Shown piece after piece: positions 45,801 through 60,800 of a stretch of DNA of 64,000 nt. Under the pieces are notes generated by a model. The model was not told the origin of the DNA and did no database searches. It saw only the letters and a program-made list of their open reading frames with translations. The position numbers and the translations under genes were made by a program. The first letter of the stretch is position 1. Each line of letters opens with the position of its first letter. Origin of the DNA: Solen grandis (lineage: Eukaryota > Mollusca > Bivalvia > Adapedonta > Solenidae); the NCBI GenBank assembly GCA_021229015.1, contig CM037783.1:28900605-28964604 (forward strand), read 5' to 3'.

Positions 45801-48800
45801 TCAATGGGTAAAAGAGGAACTGATATTTTCGTAGCAAAAAGTAAAAAGGGTAATGTTACATTCTGTGTAATTAATCACTATGCAACTAGGCCAATTAAAG
45901 TGAACCTACTTGGTACAACTGTGGAGCGTATCATCTTATCCATCTTGCTGGTCACCTGGGCTGTGATATTATGGCTGACTGCGCTACACACACGCTCCTG
46001 GCGCTGCTCTTCCCGCGCGTCAGACTGACGCAACAGGTCCTGTACTCGCTGGTCTTATACAGTTAAGTAAATGTTTCTCTTCTAAAGAATTCTATGCAAG
46101 ACAGCCCAACAAGATAAGTGTTTGATCATTTGTTGGCTTAGAAATTTCTATTTGACAGGTACAGTACTACCCTCCGAAACAAACTAAGTTAAACTGTCTT
46201 TATAGACCAACACTGAGCCAATTATTCTTGAAACTACACTTGTAAGTTTAGTCTCAGGCAAGGGAGCTACAGGGAAGGACTTGGTATATCTCAAACAGAT
46301 GAAAAACTCAGGCTGCTAATTATTTCTTTACAAAAAATAGATTTCATAAATCATTTGTTCAGTACTTTAGTTCAGATTTAAAAAAAACACAAAAAAACAC
46401 CCAGTTTTTGTTTTTCCTATTTTTAACAAGACTCAGTTTCTTCAGTTTAACATTATGCATCTGCAAATCAGAATATTCATATGGTCTTCATAACACAAAA
46501 GATACTCTCTCTCTGTGAGTGCTGAGCAAAAAGACGTTCTACACGTGAGGTGACGATATTCTCCAGTTTCCCAAGATGCTCTTCTATACTGGGCTGGGAA
46601 TCTTGGGATACATCTCTCAGCTGCTCCTGCTCCATTTGACGTCTCTGGATCTACACGAGACATATTTCATACATTTAAGACAATCTGTGAAAGCTAAAGC
46701 TATCATTCTATGTGAAAAATACCCCCTGCATTACACCTTTTCTTCATGTGATTGTAGGACAGGACATGGCGTGACACAATGTGACGAGACATTACAAGAG
46801 TGATTTCTATACAGCCCCCACTTCTGTGATGAGAGGAATATAATAACAAAGTTGGGACACTCCCTTATAGCTTAATAGGCTGCATGATTTTTATTAACAA
46901 AATCTCTTCAGTTGCTATGAATATTCATGAGGTAAAGGGTTAATTAAGCGTAGGAATGTTACCTCGAGTGCGTTTTCCTGCTGGTCGTTGATGTCTCGAC
47001 GCAACTGGTCCAGCTGCTGTTGCTGTCTCTCCATGGTCTGCAGGATATTGCCCAGACTGGTGTGCAGCTGTCAATATACACAAAGCACTTGATCATTCTT
47101 TGTTTATTATCTTTACAATGATTTGACAAAAAGTATGACTACTTCTGTAAATATAATGATTGGTACAGATCATGGCATTCATGCAGTCATTAGTATGTGT
47201 GCATGTGTGATTTCGGGGTGGGGAATGGATGTGACCAAAAATCCCCTCACATACAACATTGGTCTAAAAGAAATCAATCCACGGATATATTGGTATGACA
47301 CCAGTATGTTTACCACTATGCCTGCTACCCAGATACATTGAAATAAAAACATTTAATACTCAGCATGCTATGCACTCAGTTCTAAACATCTGAAGAAAGC
47401 ATATTTTGTATGTCTGACCTAACACTCATGAAATTTTCCTATTCCAATGTAATAATAGCCTAATTGGTATGTACATAGAAATGGTTAAGATTGTATTTTT
47501 TTTATAAATAATTAAACATGAAACTTTTAAATGACATAGTTTCTATAAAAGAAACGGTCTAAACACTGATTCCATCTCAGGTGACACTAAATATTCAGAC
47601 TTAAGAAAGACATTCAAGAGAGATAAAGGCTGAATACTGTTTCCTTTCTCTGTATTAACTATTCCCATTGGTTCAATTTACTACTCTCTATTCATTAAAA
47701 GATATCACTCCACCGTAAGAGCAGTCTGAAAGTCTGGCCTGAGCGTCTACAGGTCTTACAGTGAATCAGGGGATGTAGCAGAAGTTATGTTCTAAAATTA
47801 CATCTACTAAAGTATGTTTCGAGGGAATTTTCCATTTACCTTTGACAGCTCTTTCTGATCAAAAACTTCTCTGACTGTTTCCTTGTGAATCTCTCTGACC
47901 TCAACAGGTCTCATATCTCTGAAAATGGAAACATTTGATAGGAATTTAACACCATATTCTTCACTAAATATATTCATATCAGCTGCAAAAAACATAAATG
48001 AGGCATTTTGTAAAAATGACCTAGATTAGCTTGGAGAAAATTGACTCGCTTTATGACAGAAAATATTTTATTTCTTAAAAAAATCATAAACCTGATTTTT
48101 ATGCTATATTCTTACCTAAATTTCTGAAAAGTAAGTTAGTATACATTAAATTTGTTATCATCATTCAGATTTGAAAATTCCTACTTACTTGATTTTGTGT
48201 ACTGGGACATAGTCTGCTGTACAGAACTTTAGTACACTGGGACCTAATCTGCTGTACAGAAATTAAGACTGGGACAGTACAAACAAAAATATTGCTGACA
48301 GAAGATTAGAATACTGGACCTACCTCTGCTGTACAGATATTTAGTGTACTGGGACCTACCTCTGCTGTACAGATATTTAGTGTACTGGGACCTACCTCTG
48401 CTGGCCAGTGAATGCTCCTCCGGCCACTGGTGCCACCATAGGGGCCCGCTTCTCCATACTGAAATGTTTAACAATCTTTGTATTAATATCTCATCAGCTG
48501 AAGTGTAACAAAACATTAACTGATACTAGAAGTAGTAACTAAAACTGGACAGGGAGATTTAGTAGCCTTACCAAGACCTAATACCTCTCACATCTAGAGT
48601 AAGTGCTACCATTCAATTACACAAATCTCTCGCTATGGAATAACCATAGGCTGCAACAACATATTTTTTTTCATTATGAAATCATTAATCAACATCTGAG
48701 CACCAAAGCAGAAAGTGATGTATGTCCAATATAAGGTATTTTTACCTTTCCTCGGAAGTTTCCTGCTCCTCTTCTATTTCCTCTTCAATTTCCTCCTCAT

Positions 48801-51800
48801 CCTCATCCTTGTCTGCATCACCATCCTCAACCTCCTCCTCCTCTTCCTCCACCACCACATCCTCATCCTCATCATCCACATTCTCATTCTGATCATCATC
48901 CTGGGTACTGAAGGCAGCAACAGAAACTCTTAGTCAACTGAATTGTTATCTAAATTGTTGACTACCGGTTAAGTTGTTGATTTTATGACACTATTACAGT
49001 GCCAAACTTGAGCTATCATTTAACATGATGAATACTCCTACTACACTGCCTTAACACAAGAATATGAAGATATTTTTGGAAGAATGAGAATACATTCCTA
49101 TAATGACCCCATTTAAAAAAAAATAAACCTTCCCCACCAATTTTATATTTGTTAGAACTTGTAATACTGGATATGCTGTGAGTTTAAAATCATACTTAAG
49201 TATGAGAATAAGTATGTGTATGAGCATGTTTCATTGTTATACACTTTGTTTTTCTTTTAAACTTGATTGTTTGTTCATGTATGAAAGGTTCACAAAACCC
49301 CACCTAAAGACACACATGATATTTACCTGTCCTCTACAGTCTCATTAGCCCCACCCACATCTGGAGGTTTGGGCCAGCCTCGTAAACTGGACTCTGTACT
49401 GTCTCCTATCTGAACACCATCATTCTGTAGAATGAAAACAAACAGTTTATCAAAAACTATTCCTAAAAAAATTTAGGGCAGTTACTATACAGAGATATAG
49501 AATAAATTTAAGTTAATATAGTTACTATAGAGATATAGAATAAATTTAAGTTAATATAGTTACTATAGAGATATAGAATAAATTTAAGTTAATATAGTTA
49601 CTATACAGAGATATAGAATAAATTTAAGTTAATATAGTTACTATACAGAGATATAGAATAAATTTAAGTTAATATAGTTACTACAGAGATATAGAATAAA
49701 TTTAAGTTAATATAGTTACTATAGAGAGATATAGAATAAATTTAAGTTAATATAGTTACTATAGAGATATAGAATAATTTAAGTTAATATAGTTACTATA
49801 GAGATATAGAATAATTTAAGTTAATATAGTTACTATACAGAGATATAGAATAAATTTAAGTTAATATAGTTACTATAGAGATATAGAATAAACTTAAATT
49901 AATATAGTTACTATAGAGATATAGAATAAATTTAAGTTAATATAGTTACTACAGAGATATAGAATAATTTAAGTTAATATAGTTACTATAGAGATATAGA
50001 ATAAATTTAAGTTAATATAGTTACTATAGAGATATAGAATAAATTTAAGTTAATATAGTTACTATACAGAGATATAGAATAAATTTAAGTTAATATAGTT
50101 ACTATACAGAGATATAGAATTAATTTAAGTTAATATAGTTACTATACAGAGATATAGAATAAATTTAAGTTAATATAGTTACTATAGAGATATAGAATAA
50201 ATTTAAGTTAATATAGTTACTATACAGAGATATAGAATAAATTTAAGTTAATATAGTTACTATAGAGATATAGAATAATTTAAGTTAATATAGTTACTAT
50301 ACAGAGATATAGAATTAATTTAAGTTAATATAGTTACTATAGAGATATAGAATAAATTTAAGCTAATATAGTTACTATAGAGATATAGAATAATTTAAGT
50401 TAATATAGTTACTATACAGAGATATAGAATAATTTAAGTTAATATAGTTACTATAGAGAGATATAGAATAATTTAAGTTAATATAGTTACTATACAGAGA
50501 TATAGAATAAATTTAAGTTAATATAGTTACTATACAGAGATATAGAATTAATTTAAGTTAATATAGTTACTATACAGAGATATAGAATTAATTTAAGTTA
50601 ATATAGTTACTATACAGAGATATAGAATAATTTAAGTTAATATAGTTACTACAGAGATATAGAATAATTTAAGTTAATATAGTTACTATACAGAGATATA
50701 GAATAATTTAAGTTAATATAGTTACTATAGAGATATAGAATAATTTAAGTTAATATAGTTACTATACAGATATATAGAATAAATTTAAGTTAATATAGTT
50801 ACTATACAGAGATATAGAATAATTTAAGTTAATATAGTTACTACAGAGATATAGAATAATTTAAGTTAATATAGTTACTACAGAGATATAGAATAATTTA
50901 AGTTAATATAGTTACTATACAGATATATAGAATAAATTTAAGTTAATATAGTTACTATAGAGATATAGAATAAATTTAAGTTAATATAGTTACTATAGAG
51001 ATATAGAATAAATTTAAGTTAATATAGTTACTATACAGAGATATAGAATAATTTAAGTTAATATAGTTACTACAGAGATATAGAATAATTTAAGTTAATA
51101 TAGTTACTATACAGAGATATAGAATAATTTAAGTTAATATAGTTACTATACAGAGATATAGAATAATTTAAGTTAATATAGTTACTATACAGAGATATAG
51201 AATAATTTAAGTTAATATAGTTACTATAGAGATATAGAATAATTTAAGTTAATATAGTTACTATACAGATATGATATAGAATAATTTAAGTTAATATAGT
51301 TACTACAGAGATATAGAATAATTTAAGTTAATATAGTTACTATACAGAGATATAGAATAAATTTAAGTTAATATAGTTACTATACAGAGATATAGAATTA
51401 ATTTAAGTTAATATAGTTACTATACAGAGATATAGAATAATTTAAGTTAATATAGTTACTATACAGAGATATAGAATAATTTAAGTTAATATAGTTACTA
51501 TACAGAGATATAGAATAAATTTAAGTTAATATAGTTACTATACAGAGATATAGAATAAATTTAAGTTAATATAGTTACTATACAGAGATATAGAATAATT
51601 TAAGTTAATATAGTTACTATACAGAGATATAGAATAAATTTAAGTTAATATAGTTACTATACAGAGATATAGAATAAATTTAAGTTAATATAGTTACTAT
51701 ACAGAGATATAGAATAATTTAAGTTAATATAGTTACTATACAGAGATATAGAATAAATTTAAGTTAATATAGTTACTATACAGAGATATAGAATAAATTT

Positions 51801-54800
51801 AAGTTAATATAGTTACTATACAGAGATATAGAATAAATTTAAGTTAATATAGTTACTATACAGAGATATAGAATAAATTTAAGTTAATATAGTTACTATA
51901 CAGAGATATAGAATTAATTTAAGTTAATATAGTTACTATACAGAGATATAGAATAAATTTAAGTTAATATAGTTACTATAGAGATATAGAATTAATTTAA
52001 GTTAATATAGTTACTATACAGAGATATAGAATTAATTGAAGTTAATATAGTTACTATAGAGATATAGAATAAATTTAAGTTATATAAACTACATATAACA
52101 GCAAACATTTGATAAATTTTATCACATGGCATTATACAATGAAATAATATTCCTATAACAGTGTAGTTTTTTTTTTTAACAAATGTTTTTTTTTTAGGAT
52201 ACCACATATTCCTACTCACATCTCGCTCCTCAAACGGCTGCGTCCCCTCAGGCTGTCCATCTGAGTATGTGTCCTGCACTTCCCCCATCACCTCCGCAAC
52301 TTCCTCGTCCATCTCATCGTACGAGCTCTGAGACTTCTGGTGAATGCGCGTCTCCTTCACCTGGTACAACTCCCCACTCTCTGTACTGTCCAGTGATACT
52401 TGCTGTGGAAAGTAAAACAATCACACAACAGGAATAACTTGAGATCCATCAAAGATGCCAAAATACACCCATCAAGAATGTTTGTCTAAGGTTGTTGAAC
52501 AAAATTTAAATTGAAAGTAAAGTTCATGTGCATTTGCTTGTTAGACTTTTGTGAAGCTTTTCATTGCTTAAACCATTATGAATATTTATTTTGGGTTGTT
52601 TGTTGTCATACCTATTCTGAAATATTATACCTGAATCAATATTTTCAACTTTGTTTATTACTATTCTAAGCTTTTGATTTGTTTTGACATGACACTTTCC
52701 TTTGTATGATTTCCTTATCCAAACATCATACAATAGTACAAGGGGAACATATGATGTCATATTATGTTTATTACAAACTTTATAACATATGACAGCCATT
52801 TAAATATCAATTAATGACTTTTTCAAAAAAGCATACACTAAAAACAACCACAATATCTCTAACAAAAATGTAACAATACAAACTCTTGATCTATTTTCTT
52901 TCTGTTTTAAGTTATCCATATAAAAAAAATTTAAATTACCTGCAGCTCTTTTCTCTCTGGTTTCTTCTGTTGAAAGAAATCGTTGATATCAGCTGAAGGC
53001 TGTGGTTGAGAGGGGACTTCTTTTGTGGATTCACGTGCCGAAGAGGTGGGTGTGGCTAGTTCATTCTCTTCACTGGATGTGACTGGAGGTAGTGGTATAG
53101 AGCTGGGGGTCATACCAGATGAATCCTTGGCCGGGGATTGAGCCTCAGCCTTAGGTGTGGTAGGGGTCTGAGTGATGGTACTGCCAGAACTGCTTCGGGG
53201 AGAGAGGAAGTCATCATTCATGGCAGATACCTGGGTGAAGCTGCTGGTACTTGACGCACTTCCCCGCACCCCATCCAGCATGCTGTCATCTGGGTACTGC
53301 TTCCTGCAAACACACAGACTCTAACAGTAGTAGTTATGGTAAATATTTAATATAAAAATTGTATATTCCTTTGAGGAGACTTGAGCTTTCACTGAAGGTC
53401 ATGAAAACCCCTTCTACAATGCCTTGATTCAATAATAACAATAAATAAGACGATGAACATCTTGTTAAACAGGATGCCAAAAGAGAATTTTGTGTGTTTC
53501 AAATAAAGCCACCACTTCACTTTATGAAGCAGAGGTATTTCTGAAGACAATTAAAGTTTTTTAAAAAGAATGACAATGACTTAAATGTATTAAATTAACT
53601 TCTATCACTATAAGAATATAAAAACTATGACGCCTCACCTTGGACTTGAGGTGAAGGCATCCGGAGTCATCAGGATAGGCTGACTCAAACCAGAATCTGA
53701 TTTAGAGAATGACTCGTTCCTGTCCTGGTCACCATTAGCATCAACAGACATACTCATGTCAGATAGACCATCAATGACACCAGCCTCACTCTGAGATATG
53801 GAGCTGACAGAGGGTGGAGCTGCATGGGGCAGCGATGATTCTGGGGTGAACCGTATCAAGAGTTCCTGGAGGGCTCTGTAAAAAAACAAGCATTGATTAT
53901 GTTGGTTTTACTTTGAAATTCTAGGTTTAAGATTTATGAATGACTTGACTTGACTATTTGAGTTAACCGTTACTTCGACAGTATTTCAGTCATATAGCAA
54001 TCCAGCTAATTAAAGGTGGAGGAAGACCCTGAATGCACGGAGGCATACGGGTAGAACCACTGACCTACCGCAAGCCAACTGGAAGGCTTCCTCACATGAA
54101 AATCCAAACGACCCTGCCGGGATTTGAACCCACGCGGTGAGGGGCTGAGTGAGTGTTAAAGTCATCAACTTTACCCTCTCGGCCACGGAGGCCCCCAAGA
54201 TTTATGAATGTTAATTATGGATAATTTTTGCAGTGAACATGGTATAACACATAACATGCTGCAAGGTTTTGGGATTCATTCACAGGTTGATGGGACTATA
54301 ATTCACCTAAATTGCATGAATAAACCATGAAACCATTTTCAATATTCCTAACACAAGGTAACCATATAGAGGAAATATACAGGATAGAGCCTTACTTGGG
54401 ATGTACGGTGTAGAGTTTTATCTGGACAGCGAGGGATGAGGTGCTCTCCCCTGCCTTGCAGCCATCATCTTCTACCTCATCTCGGTCTATCTCACCTACA
54501 CATCAGACAAAACATAGAGCTGGTTATCCCAATACATCCACCATAAAGCTAAGGAATAGTTAATCACATCACCTACTTCAAGTAACCCTCTATCATATGA
54601 CAGGTACTTGGTATGCAGCCAGTACCCAAGAGCAGTATAAAACAATTGAAGCAGATAATAAATAGGCTAAACATGTTTACATCACCACTTTGTGCCCTGG
54701 AATGAAAGGATCACTGTAAAACTAGTTTAAGGTTGTAATTTTTTGCTTTTTTCCTGGTTAACTGGTTTACACAAATTCCAATCATAGGTTGCTTTTTTCT

Positions 54801-57800
54801 ACTTAAACATGATGTAAAATGACTTAACTAAAGGTAAATGCTTTACACAACTTCCAATCATGGTATCATAGAAACTAAGATCAGACTTGACTTGACTATT
54901 TGAGTTTACCATCGCTTCGACAGTATTTCAGTCATATAGCGACGTCCAGCTAATTACAGGTGGAGGAAGACCCCGAATGCACGGAGGCATCTGGGTAGAA
55001 AATTAAGATCCGAAAGGAACATATCCCACATAGGAAAAACAATATCTGTAAAATCAATATACAAAGACAAATGGTAAAATCCATTACATAAGAGCATAAA
55101 ATACAATATTAGGTATATTTACATCAGATATCACTGAATGCAAAGGACATTTACCTGTTGTAATCTCATCCAGATGGGAGTCATCCCCTCCTTTTGATTT
55201 CTTCAGCTTGCGTGTCCCTGCATCCAAGATGGCCAGACTGAGGCAGGGCTGGGCCAAGGTGAACTCTGACACAGAGCTTACATGAGCAGTATTCTGGTTC
55301 CCATCTTGATGAATTTGTAATACATATAATACCTGAAAAGAAACCAGGAAAATATCAAACTCAGGAAAAAAAGTAGTATCAAATCATACATAGTTACAAC
55401 AAATTCCAAAATCTGAAGAAGAAAAGAAAAATTGCCATGCCTGGCATTAGTGATAGGTATATAGCTTTACTCCTTTTAATTTTATTCATATTTAAACTGA
55501 ACATTCTCTACATACCTGCTATGTGCATAATGTTTTTAACCTATGTAGAGGAATAAAAGAATTATGTGGAACATTTTGATTGTATATCTAATGTCCACTT
55601 ACACTGCGTTTGATATCAGACAGGACCAAGTAGCGGGCACTCAGATCAAGGGCTGCCTTCATACACGGGTCCACACTGAAGTTGGATGGCAGTCCGGGGG
55701 GGCATAGGAACCTGGAAACATTTGCTAGGTCATCAACATCTCTTTTCACCTTCAATTAGCTAAATAATTTTAACTTTCTTCATAACATTACCAGTGCTCC
55801 AGCTAGGCCGAAATGGCAGGGCGCCGCCTGCCCTTTTCAGACACTGCCCTGCTTTGCCTTTGTTGGTAAAAGTTTCACCCCATACTGTTTTCCCTAAGCC
55901 TCAAGTCTCGGCACCCTTTGATTTTGCCGACAAACCTTAGCGTGTGTGTGTGTAACACAGACGTAGTCACCCAATGTTCAAAGTCGGTGTCAATCAACCG
56001 GCACAAGCCATAATTAACAGTCGGCTATTCTAGTAATTAGTATCAACACAATTATGTCCGGGTATTTGGCACAAAAAAGTAAATTTTAATTGCATTTATT
56101 ACGAAGGTAAGTATTATTGTCTAATACCTGGGGAAAAATATAGTACGTTGTCATTCATCTAAAACGCGTATTCTGCCATCTTTTGAATTCCAAGTATGAC
56201 GAAGTGGAAAACATGCCCTAGTCCAGCCATCAGATTTATAACAAATATTCTAAAGCTTATTCTCTCCAAAGTCTCAACTTATCTTAGGCAAATCAGTGTC
56301 AACAATTCAAAAGTCAGATTAGTCTTTTGCAGACAGACGAAAACTTTACAGACGAAAAATTCCATTTTTCCAAAAATATCAACCAATGAAATTTTCCGAT
56401 AAAATTATGTTAAGAGAGGCGGATAATTGTCATAATAATTTTTATCATTAATGTTTAATTTATCTGTCTCTATAGATTAATCATGTTAAAAGCATAAATT
56501 ATTACAGTTTTTAAATGTATCTATGTTTACTTTCGGTATGTTCGCATTTAAAAAGCATGTACTGATAAATTTTGTTTACAGCCATCAAACAATTAAAAAT
56601 TGTTTTAAAACATAAATGTTTGAAATAAGAAACTGTAAATACAGATCTTACATCATTTTTTGAAATAAAGATAGGCTTTAAACTTACAATATTTATGATC
56701 ATAGGGTAAATTAAGTGAAGTGGGTGGGGTAATGCACTGAGATAAGTTTCCATTATTATTATTATTATTTTTTAAATATCAATAAATTTAAAAAAAATTT
56801 AATTTTTAAAAAAAAAAAAAAAAAAAAAATTGTTTCAAAATGGAATTTTATTTTAAAGTTATTAATTTTAATCTGGTCTCTACATAACCAATTCAACTTT
56901 GAAAAGATTTTCCTGTTAATTATCCTGTCAGAATGGATAATACATGTCTACATAATCAATTCTAGATCTTATACATTTTATTTGGATTATATTCAATGTT
57001 ACAGAAGAAAGCTTCATATTTCGAATTTCATTATATTTTCTGAAAAAAAATAATGCTCTTTTTTTTTATCAAATTGCACATACAAGTTACAACTGCCCTT
57101 TTAGGGCAACTAACTATGCCTTTTTCATGTCCTGGGGTGGGGAAGAGCACTATGGAGTCATCAAAATGGGGGCCTCTCTATGGTTTACATATTAAGAAAT
57201 TAATAACAGAATTTATCTGGGATCCATGATTTTCTGAGGCGACTTGGATGTACGTAGTCAAAATTTTTCCAGCAATATGCAACTGAAAAGTGAGTTTTAT
57301 TGGCATTTTTTTTTTTTTTACTTTTGGTAAAGATGACCGGAAAAAGCAACCTTACAATTATAAGATTAGTGATCAAATGTTCTTGGAACAAATTCCATTT
57401 TTTAAACTCTGCAAAAAAATTTCAGAGCAACTTATCAAATCTGCACATAAATGCAAAAGCACCTTTTTCTCTTATGTATACTTTCCTCTCCTATTAGCAT
57501 TATCAATTCTTTAGGTAAGATTCAATAACTCTTTTTGTTATCCTTTGATTCTAAAAAAAGAGCTTAATTATTTACATGTTAAGAAATGCATTTTCTGTTT
57601 GTTTATAAAAAAATCTCACATGTATGATGCTGAGAGATTTTAATATACATATATGTGAACTCTTTGTAAGATAGTCAGTGGGATGCTTCCCCAACCCACT
57701 GCTATCTAAGAACAAGGATAATAAAATGAAAATCTTGATACAAAAAAAAAAAAAAAATGGAATAAGAACAAAAATTCCAACCAGGAAATCTCCCAGAAGC

Positions 57801-60800
57801 CTTATTTAAAGTCCTAATTTGAAAAAATTTCCAGGGGGAGATCCCCCAAGCCCCCCTTCCAGGAGGGGATACCCCCCTCCCGCACCCTCCCCCTTCCCAT
57901 CGTTTCGTGATTCGGATGCCCCTTTGGGCCACTAGCACCCTGCCCTTTTCAAATCCTGGCTGGGGCACTGATTACCAATAAAGTTTGATTCATATCAAAA
58001 TTTGCAGGAAACAGAATAAACTAGAAACTGCAAAGTAAAAGCACTTTTTAAAACAAAATCATATCTTTAAAACAACAAAAGACAGCAAAGGTACAAGTAG
58101 AATAAAAACAGTAAGTCTCCAAACTTCATGTGGGAGACTTCATTAATTAATCTGCTAAACACAAAGAGAACACTGAAGTCAACTGATCTTTTTTAATAAT
58201 ATGCAATATATTACACATATCAATGCGATATTCATTATGAGACATCTTTTGAAAGTAACATCTTCTTGTGACTACAGCACAACAACTCTCCATGTCCACT
58301 TGTTCATGCAACAAAAAGAAATATAGGCAATGCATTACAATATTTCTATCCTCCTTTGATCAGAGCTATCACAGAGCAAGTTGAGCACCATTTATCCTTG
58401 CTCACATCACAAAAAGTTATTTTCAGTTTTCTATTTTTTATAACAGTGACCTTGACCAAAACAACCACAAATTAAATGCAAAGTCATCAATTATAAAACT
58501 AACGAGCTGTTCCAATTCCACTGAAGCACTATAAGATGCAGTTGAAATATTCAGGTTAACCTAGATATGCATAACATGGGACTTCTGCACAGCCATCATT
58601 TCATAACAAACATTAATATACTGAGAAAAAAGACTGACCTGATGGTCTGCAGACAATTCCAGGACTCACAGCTCCAGATCTTGATCTCTTGGTTATTGTT
58701 GGCTCCGGTCACGGCAAACTTCCAGAACTGGGCACTGAAAGCAAGTACAGAAAATGCAGATTTGAGAATCATGCCTTATTTCTTATAGTGTTTTTTTTTC
58801 TAAATTTTTTTCAAGGTGTAATTGAAAATGATATATATTAAGAAAATCTACATAAGTACATTCATACTGTTATTAAGGGTGAACAAAAATATATAAAAAG
58901 ATAGATTTAAATGTAAGGTATGTGTGTGTATATTAACCAAAGACTGCATATAATGCTTTTTTTTAATTTTAGCATTGAATATTTCAGATTGATAGCCAAC
59001 TTTCCCCCTAATAAATCAAATAGCTAAACTCACTCTGCACTGAAGTTTTTATGGTCATCAAGGAAAAAGAGACAAGACATTGGTTTCCCACCATGAGGCT
59101 TCCACTGGTGCAGGCATCTGTCAATATAAATATAACCTGTAAATACTGTTTAATTACATGCATGATATCTAATCATATTTATATTTGTGTAAGAGCTTGC
59201 ACATCACAATTTAAATAAATTCACATGATGGCTGACAAAATATCATCACTTTTGAAAATATGATTAATAAGGTGATTTTCCTACCGTGAATGTAAGAATT
59301 AATTTAAGTTTGTTTTTTTTTAAATTTCAAATGCTATCATCATTTTCTTCTTTTTTGCAATTTATATTTCAGACCTTTGTGTCATTATAACTCCTCAGTC
59401 TCAAAGGATTATGTTATTATGATGTATGGAGCAATGGGTAGAAGGTCAATTCCCTGGATTTGGATTCCATATTCATGTGTTTCAAGTGTAGAACCTCAGT
59501 TATAAAAAGAGTCGCTACTGATCTCTTAAAGCAAAATCATGCTTGTTTAATGAAATGAAAAACCAGAATAGCAATTTTACAAGCATTATACAGCAATGTC
59601 TTTAAAAACTGAACCAATCAAACTAAAACCAACCTTGGTGATGTCCCCTCACTCATGTAGACCTGGAAAAACTTTACCTCACCGTCAGTGCTGGCAGTGG
59701 CCAGGGCCGTTCCATCAGGGGAGAACGCTGCATCCATTATGGGCTGTGGGAGGTCAAGAATGTTCATAAATAGGGCCAGTCTTGGTCAAAGACGTTTCAA
59801 GACAAAAATGAGGTGTTCTTTTTTATTTTATTAGTTCACTAACAGAGTCAATTTTGATTTAATATCATATAAAAAAAACATTGTTAAATCAAAATGTAAG
59901 TACATCAAAAGTTTGATTCTTCTAGATAGTACAAAATGTTTTCATAATTGTGTTAACTAGAGTTACAAAGCCTTGGCTTGACCATATAACAAAATATCAT
60001 ATTTTTTTGTAAAACAAGATGGGACAGAACGAGACAATGCAGGATTCCTATAAACCCCACTTCACAAAGTTGAGTTTAATAATCATTAGAAATGAAATAC
60101 ATTTTTTAATGATGCAGGCATGAAAATTTGAAAAAAGTAATTTAAAGCATTTTGCAAAATAATATAGCTTCAATGCCAAACTGATCCATTGAGAAGCCAG
60201 TGGTATGTCTCCCACAGTGGCTGCAGTGCCTACCTTGCTATGACTAGTGATCTGTATAAGTCCCACATCCACCTGGGCAGGGTCCAGTGGTCCAGCACCA
60301 TATTCTTTTGTCACCATGTCAACACTCCAGATCTCAGCCTACACAAACAAGTGACAGTAGTATAAAAACATTAATACCATTTAGTACACAAGCCTTTGAA
60401 TAAATCTTACTTGTGGCTTGCTGTGGTTTTAATGTTTAAACACATTACCATCTTATAGACTAGGTAACTAATAAACTGAAAATACCGGTTTAACACTAGT
60501 GCCCTTATATTACCTGCAAATACCTCAATGACCTACATTTGACCTATGGATTTCAATCATAAACTGAAATGCTAAAGTTCAATCACTTTCATTTACTGAC
60601 TGAAACTAAGAAATTGGAATACAAAAAGTTAATTAAATAAGCACGATCACAAGATCACATATATCAAAAGACAGGCGTTGACTTTTAAACACACAAACTG
60701 GCAAAATTCCAGCACCAACCTGCTCATCATTGGTGAGGACTAGCACCCTGCTGGCGTTATCTGGAGTAGAGGAGTCTGTAGCACTGCTGTCATCCGCATC

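Noticed and set aside
49480..52083. CRISPR-like array
   Set aside because: Units are contiguous without unique spacers, and the context is an animal intron, so it is a satellite.
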